8,433 nt of DNA from Mariprofundaceae bacterium (GTDB taxonomy: Bacteria; Pseudomonadota; Zetaproteobacteria; Mariprofundales; Mariprofundaceae): the NCBI GenBank assembly GCA_030950825.1, contig JAUZQT010000138.1, positions 1 to 8,433 of the forward strand. Direction: 5' to 3'. Both the position numbers and the translations under genes were made by a program. The notes below the pieces were generated by a model. The model saw only the letters and a list, made by a program, of their open reading frames with translations. It was not told the origin of the DNA and ran no database searches. Below are positions 6,102-8,433 of the stretch, one piece after another; position 1 is the first letter of the stretch, and each line of letters opens with the position of its first letter.

Positions 6102-8433
6102 TCATCCCTGATTCAGGTGCTTGTATACGGTCAATTTGATTCGGTCTTCAATCAATACCCACACCAGACAATAAGCCCAGATCATGCCTACATACAGCCA
6201 TGGAATCGGAGTCATCAGCCAGCCCATGCCCGCAATCAGAGCGGCGAGCAACTGGGTGCAAATAATCGCACCAAACAGTAATGTGGAGGGGTGAGGCTTT
6301 GAAAACATAGCGTGACGTGTTCTCGCAACAAACAGGGTCAGATGACCGGCAATCGAAAGTTTAAGAAAAATTATAGTTTGCAGATGTGCGAGATCAATTC
6401 CAAACCATCTGCTGGCAATCACCAGCAACAGAAATGTTTCAACTACGCCAACCAGCCCCAACACAGTCGCCATGGTCAGCACACGGTGCATATTCCAGCG
6501 CACAGGATTCGGGTCCAGCCAGGTATTGTCTTTGGCAATCGTCATGATTGGAATATCGTTAAGCAGCGCCAGCAAAATGATCATCACTGCTGTAATGGGA
6601 TAATAACCATAAATAATCATGGCCAACACCATGAAAATCATGATGCGAACCGTTTCAGTAATGCGGTAAATCGCATAGGAGTTCATGCGCTCGAAAATGT
6701 GCCGTGCTTCTTCAACCGCACTGATAATCACCGATAGTCCCGGCGCGGTCAGAATCAGATCGGCTGCTGCCCGCGCTGCATCAGTGGCACCGCTTACCGC
6801 AATGCCCACATCAGCCTGTTTCAGTGCTGGCGCGTCATTAACACCATCACCTGTCATCGCAACGAGATGATCACGTGCCTGTAGGGCTTTGATAATGCCA
6901 TATTTGTGTTCAGGAAAGACCTGCGCAAAACCATCTTCCTTCTCGATACGCTCGCCGAGCTCAGGCCCCGGCTTGGTGATATTGCTGTCATGACCGAACA
7001 GATCATTGGCCAGACGAATGTTTTTACCCATGCCAAGTTGGCCTGCTATCTCGCGGCCAATCGCTACGTTATCACCGGTCACCATTTTCACCGTGATGCC
7101 ATGCTCACCAGCGCGCCTAATCGTTTCAACCGAATCCACGCGTGGTGGATCAAACAGTGATAACACGCCAAGAAACTGCCAACGTCCATCGGCAGCCGTG
7201 CTGGCTACAGCCAATGTCCGGTATCCTTTGGCAGCAAACGCATCAACCAGAAGATCCACTTTCTCTTTCATCTCCTTCATAACAGCGATACCCATATCGT
7301 GCGCCACCAGATCAAGGATCACCTGCGGAGCACCCTTGCTGACCCGGAAACCATTACCCTGAGAATCGATCACTTCCGCCTCTGTACGCTTTTGCACAGG
7401 ATCAAAGGGTGTAAAGTGTTTCAAGGTATAGGCTTTGAGTAGGCTGGCATCTTTCAAGCCGCCCATCACGGCCAGATCAATGGCATCCCTATTCTCTTTT
7501 TTGGAAGCCAGCGATCCGGCTAGAATAAGCTGCTCTTCAGTATGCGCATCAAACGCAATCACATCGCCCAGTGTCAGTTCATTTTGTGTCAGGGTGCCTG
7601 TTTTATCAGAGCATAGAATATCAATGCCCGCCATCTCTTCGATGGACTCCAAACGCGATACGATAGCCTGCATTTTCGATAGAGCCTGTGCCCCAACCGT
7701 CATCGTCACGGAAAGCACTGCGGGCATGGCCACTGGAATTGAAGCTACGGTGAGAATCAGTGCAAACTGGATCAGCTCCAACAATGGAGCCCCACGGCCC
7801 AACTGCACCACAATGAGTATTGTCACCAACGCCAGACTCAAACAGATAAGATAGTTTCCAATTTGAAGTATGGCCTTCTGGAAGTGTGATTCAGCGCCTG
7901 CCTCCGCAACTAATCTGGCCGTGTTTCCAAAAAATGTTGCAGAACCGGTGTATGTGACCAGCGCCACCATTTCACCCTGCTTGGCGATTGAACCGGAGTA
8001 GACTGTTTCACCCACCTTTTTATCCACCGGCAACGATTCACCAGTGAGTGCCGACTGATCGACGCTTAAATAGTCCCCTTCAAGCAGTTGCGCATCGGCC
8101 GGAATAATATCACCCATGCGCAGACGAATAATATCTCCGGGCACCAATCCAGCGGCATCCTCTTCAGACCAATTGGCATCTCTCAACACACGCGCTTTGA
8201 GTGCCAACTGTTTTTTCAGTGCATCCAAGGCATTCGATGCTTTGTACTCCTGCCAGAATCCAACCAGCGCATTGAACAGGAGCATCACCAAAATAATCAC
8301 CAGATCGGCCCAGTGGCGGGCAAGCGCTGATAGTGTCGCAGCCGCTTCGATCATCCATGGAATCGGCCCCCAAAAGTAGTTCAGAAACTTCAGCCACGTT
8401 CTCTTCTTTTTCTCTTTTAAGCTGTTTGGCCCG
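6102..8433 (-). CDS. Plasma-membrane H+-ATPase, P-type (type IIIA), 5' end outside the window
   Basis: The frame is open to the window edge and begins GPNSLKEKKK, then WGPIPWMIEAAA, so the N-terminus lies beyond the window; 776 residues are visible. These pumps export protons using ATP through an aspartyl-phosphate intermediate. Numbering from the window edge: TGES of the actuator domain 130-133, IPVAMP in helix M4 232-237, phosphorylated D276 in SDKTGTLT, nucleotide-binding KGAPQ from 366, TGDN 452-455, and the hinge TGDGVNDAP 527-535. D626 in M6 (LNDIPIMTIAKDN) corresponds to the proton-binding Asp of plant AHA2 (D684 in LNDGTIMTISKD), which supports H+ rather than Ca2+ or metal transport. 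The chain stops soon after M10 and lacks the long regulatory tail of plant enzymes. It ends in tandem stops (TGATGA), and the cytochrome-like gene follows. Confidence 0.93.
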   Translation of the reverse strand, partial: GPNSLKEKKKRTWLKFLNYFWGPIPWMIEAAATLSALARHWADLVIILVMLLFNALVGFWQEYKASNALDALKKQLALKARVLRDANWSEEDAAGLVPGDIIRLRMGDIIPADAQLLEGDYLSVDQSALTGESLPVDKKVGETVYSGSIAKQGEMVALVTYTGSATFFGNTARLVAEAGAESHFQKAILQIGNYLICLSLALVTILIVVQLGRGAPLLELIQFALILTVASIPVAMPAVLSVTMTVGAQALSKMQAIVSRLESIEEMAGIDILCSDKTGTLTQNELTLGDVIAFDAHTEEQLILAGSLASKKENRDAIDLAVMGGLKDASLLKAYTLKHFTPFDPVQKRTEAEVIDSQGNGFRVSKGAPQVILDLVAHDMGIAVMKEMKEKVDLLVDAFAAKGYRTLAVASTAADGRWQFLGVLSLFDPPRVDSVETIRRAGEHGITVKMVTGDNVAIGREIAGQLGMGKNIRLANDLFGHDSNITKPGPELGERIEKEDGFAQVFPEHKYGIIKALQARDHLVAMTGDGVNDAPALKQADVGIAVSGATDAARAAADLILTAPGLSVIISAVEEARHIFERMNSYAIYRITETVRIMIFMVLAMIIYGYYPITAVMIILLALLNDIPIMTIAKDNTWLDPNPVRWNMHRVLTMATVLGLVGVVETFLLLVIASRWFGIDLAHLQTIIFLKLSIAGHLTLFVARTRHAMFSKPHPSTLLFGAIICTQLLAALIAGMGWLMTPIPWLYVGMIWAYCLVWVLIEDRIKLTVYKHLNQG

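Noticed and set aside
6312..6737. Open frame on the plus strand inside the ATPase gene
   Set aside because: It is antisense to conserved transmembrane coding sequence and its His/Asn/Gln-rich translation is typical of a shadow frame.

Overview
The window is bacterial and looks like a chromosomal segment from a Gram-negative, oxygen-exposed proteobacterium. Supporting signs are an OxyR-type regulator beside a catalase-peroxidase with an export signal, a membrane-anchored c-type cytochrome-like protein, and good Shine-Dalgarno sequences. The species cannot be fixed from sequence alone. There are no tRNAs, rRNAs, CRISPR arrays or intact transposons.

Left part (1-1243, minus strand): lspA (signal peptidase II) is followed by a creatininase-family amidohydrolase gene. 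The latter is broken by an in-frame TGA at codon 20 and again near its 3' end, where the family sequence resumes in another frame. Just upstream of lspA is a short open frame whose stop overlaps the lspA start. A gene-poor stretch follows (about 1244-1442), with a 75-bp element bounded by 15-bp inverted repeats.

Centre (1443-5054): a peroxide-defence locus. It has the C-terminal stub of a monofunctional catalase (+) with its own terminator, then oxyR (-), then divergently a large catalase-peroxidase gene, katG (+). KatG starts with a clear signal peptide, so it probably acts in the periplasm. The 155-bp oxyR-katG intergenic region carries a wide inverted repeat overlapping both putative -35 regions, a perfect TATAAT for katG with no good -35, and a 34-bp imperfect dyad in the katG leader. 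This fits OxyR activating katG and controlling itself. The catalase stub suggests that an older haem catalase was lost while KatG was kept.

Right part (5194-8433, minus strand): a plasma-membrane H+-ATPase-type P-type ATPase, whose 5' end lies beyond the window, followed 106 bp downstream by a four-helix membrane protein with one CxxCH haem c site in its predicted periplasmic loop. The second protein belongs to no family I can name with certainty and is the least explained intact gene here.
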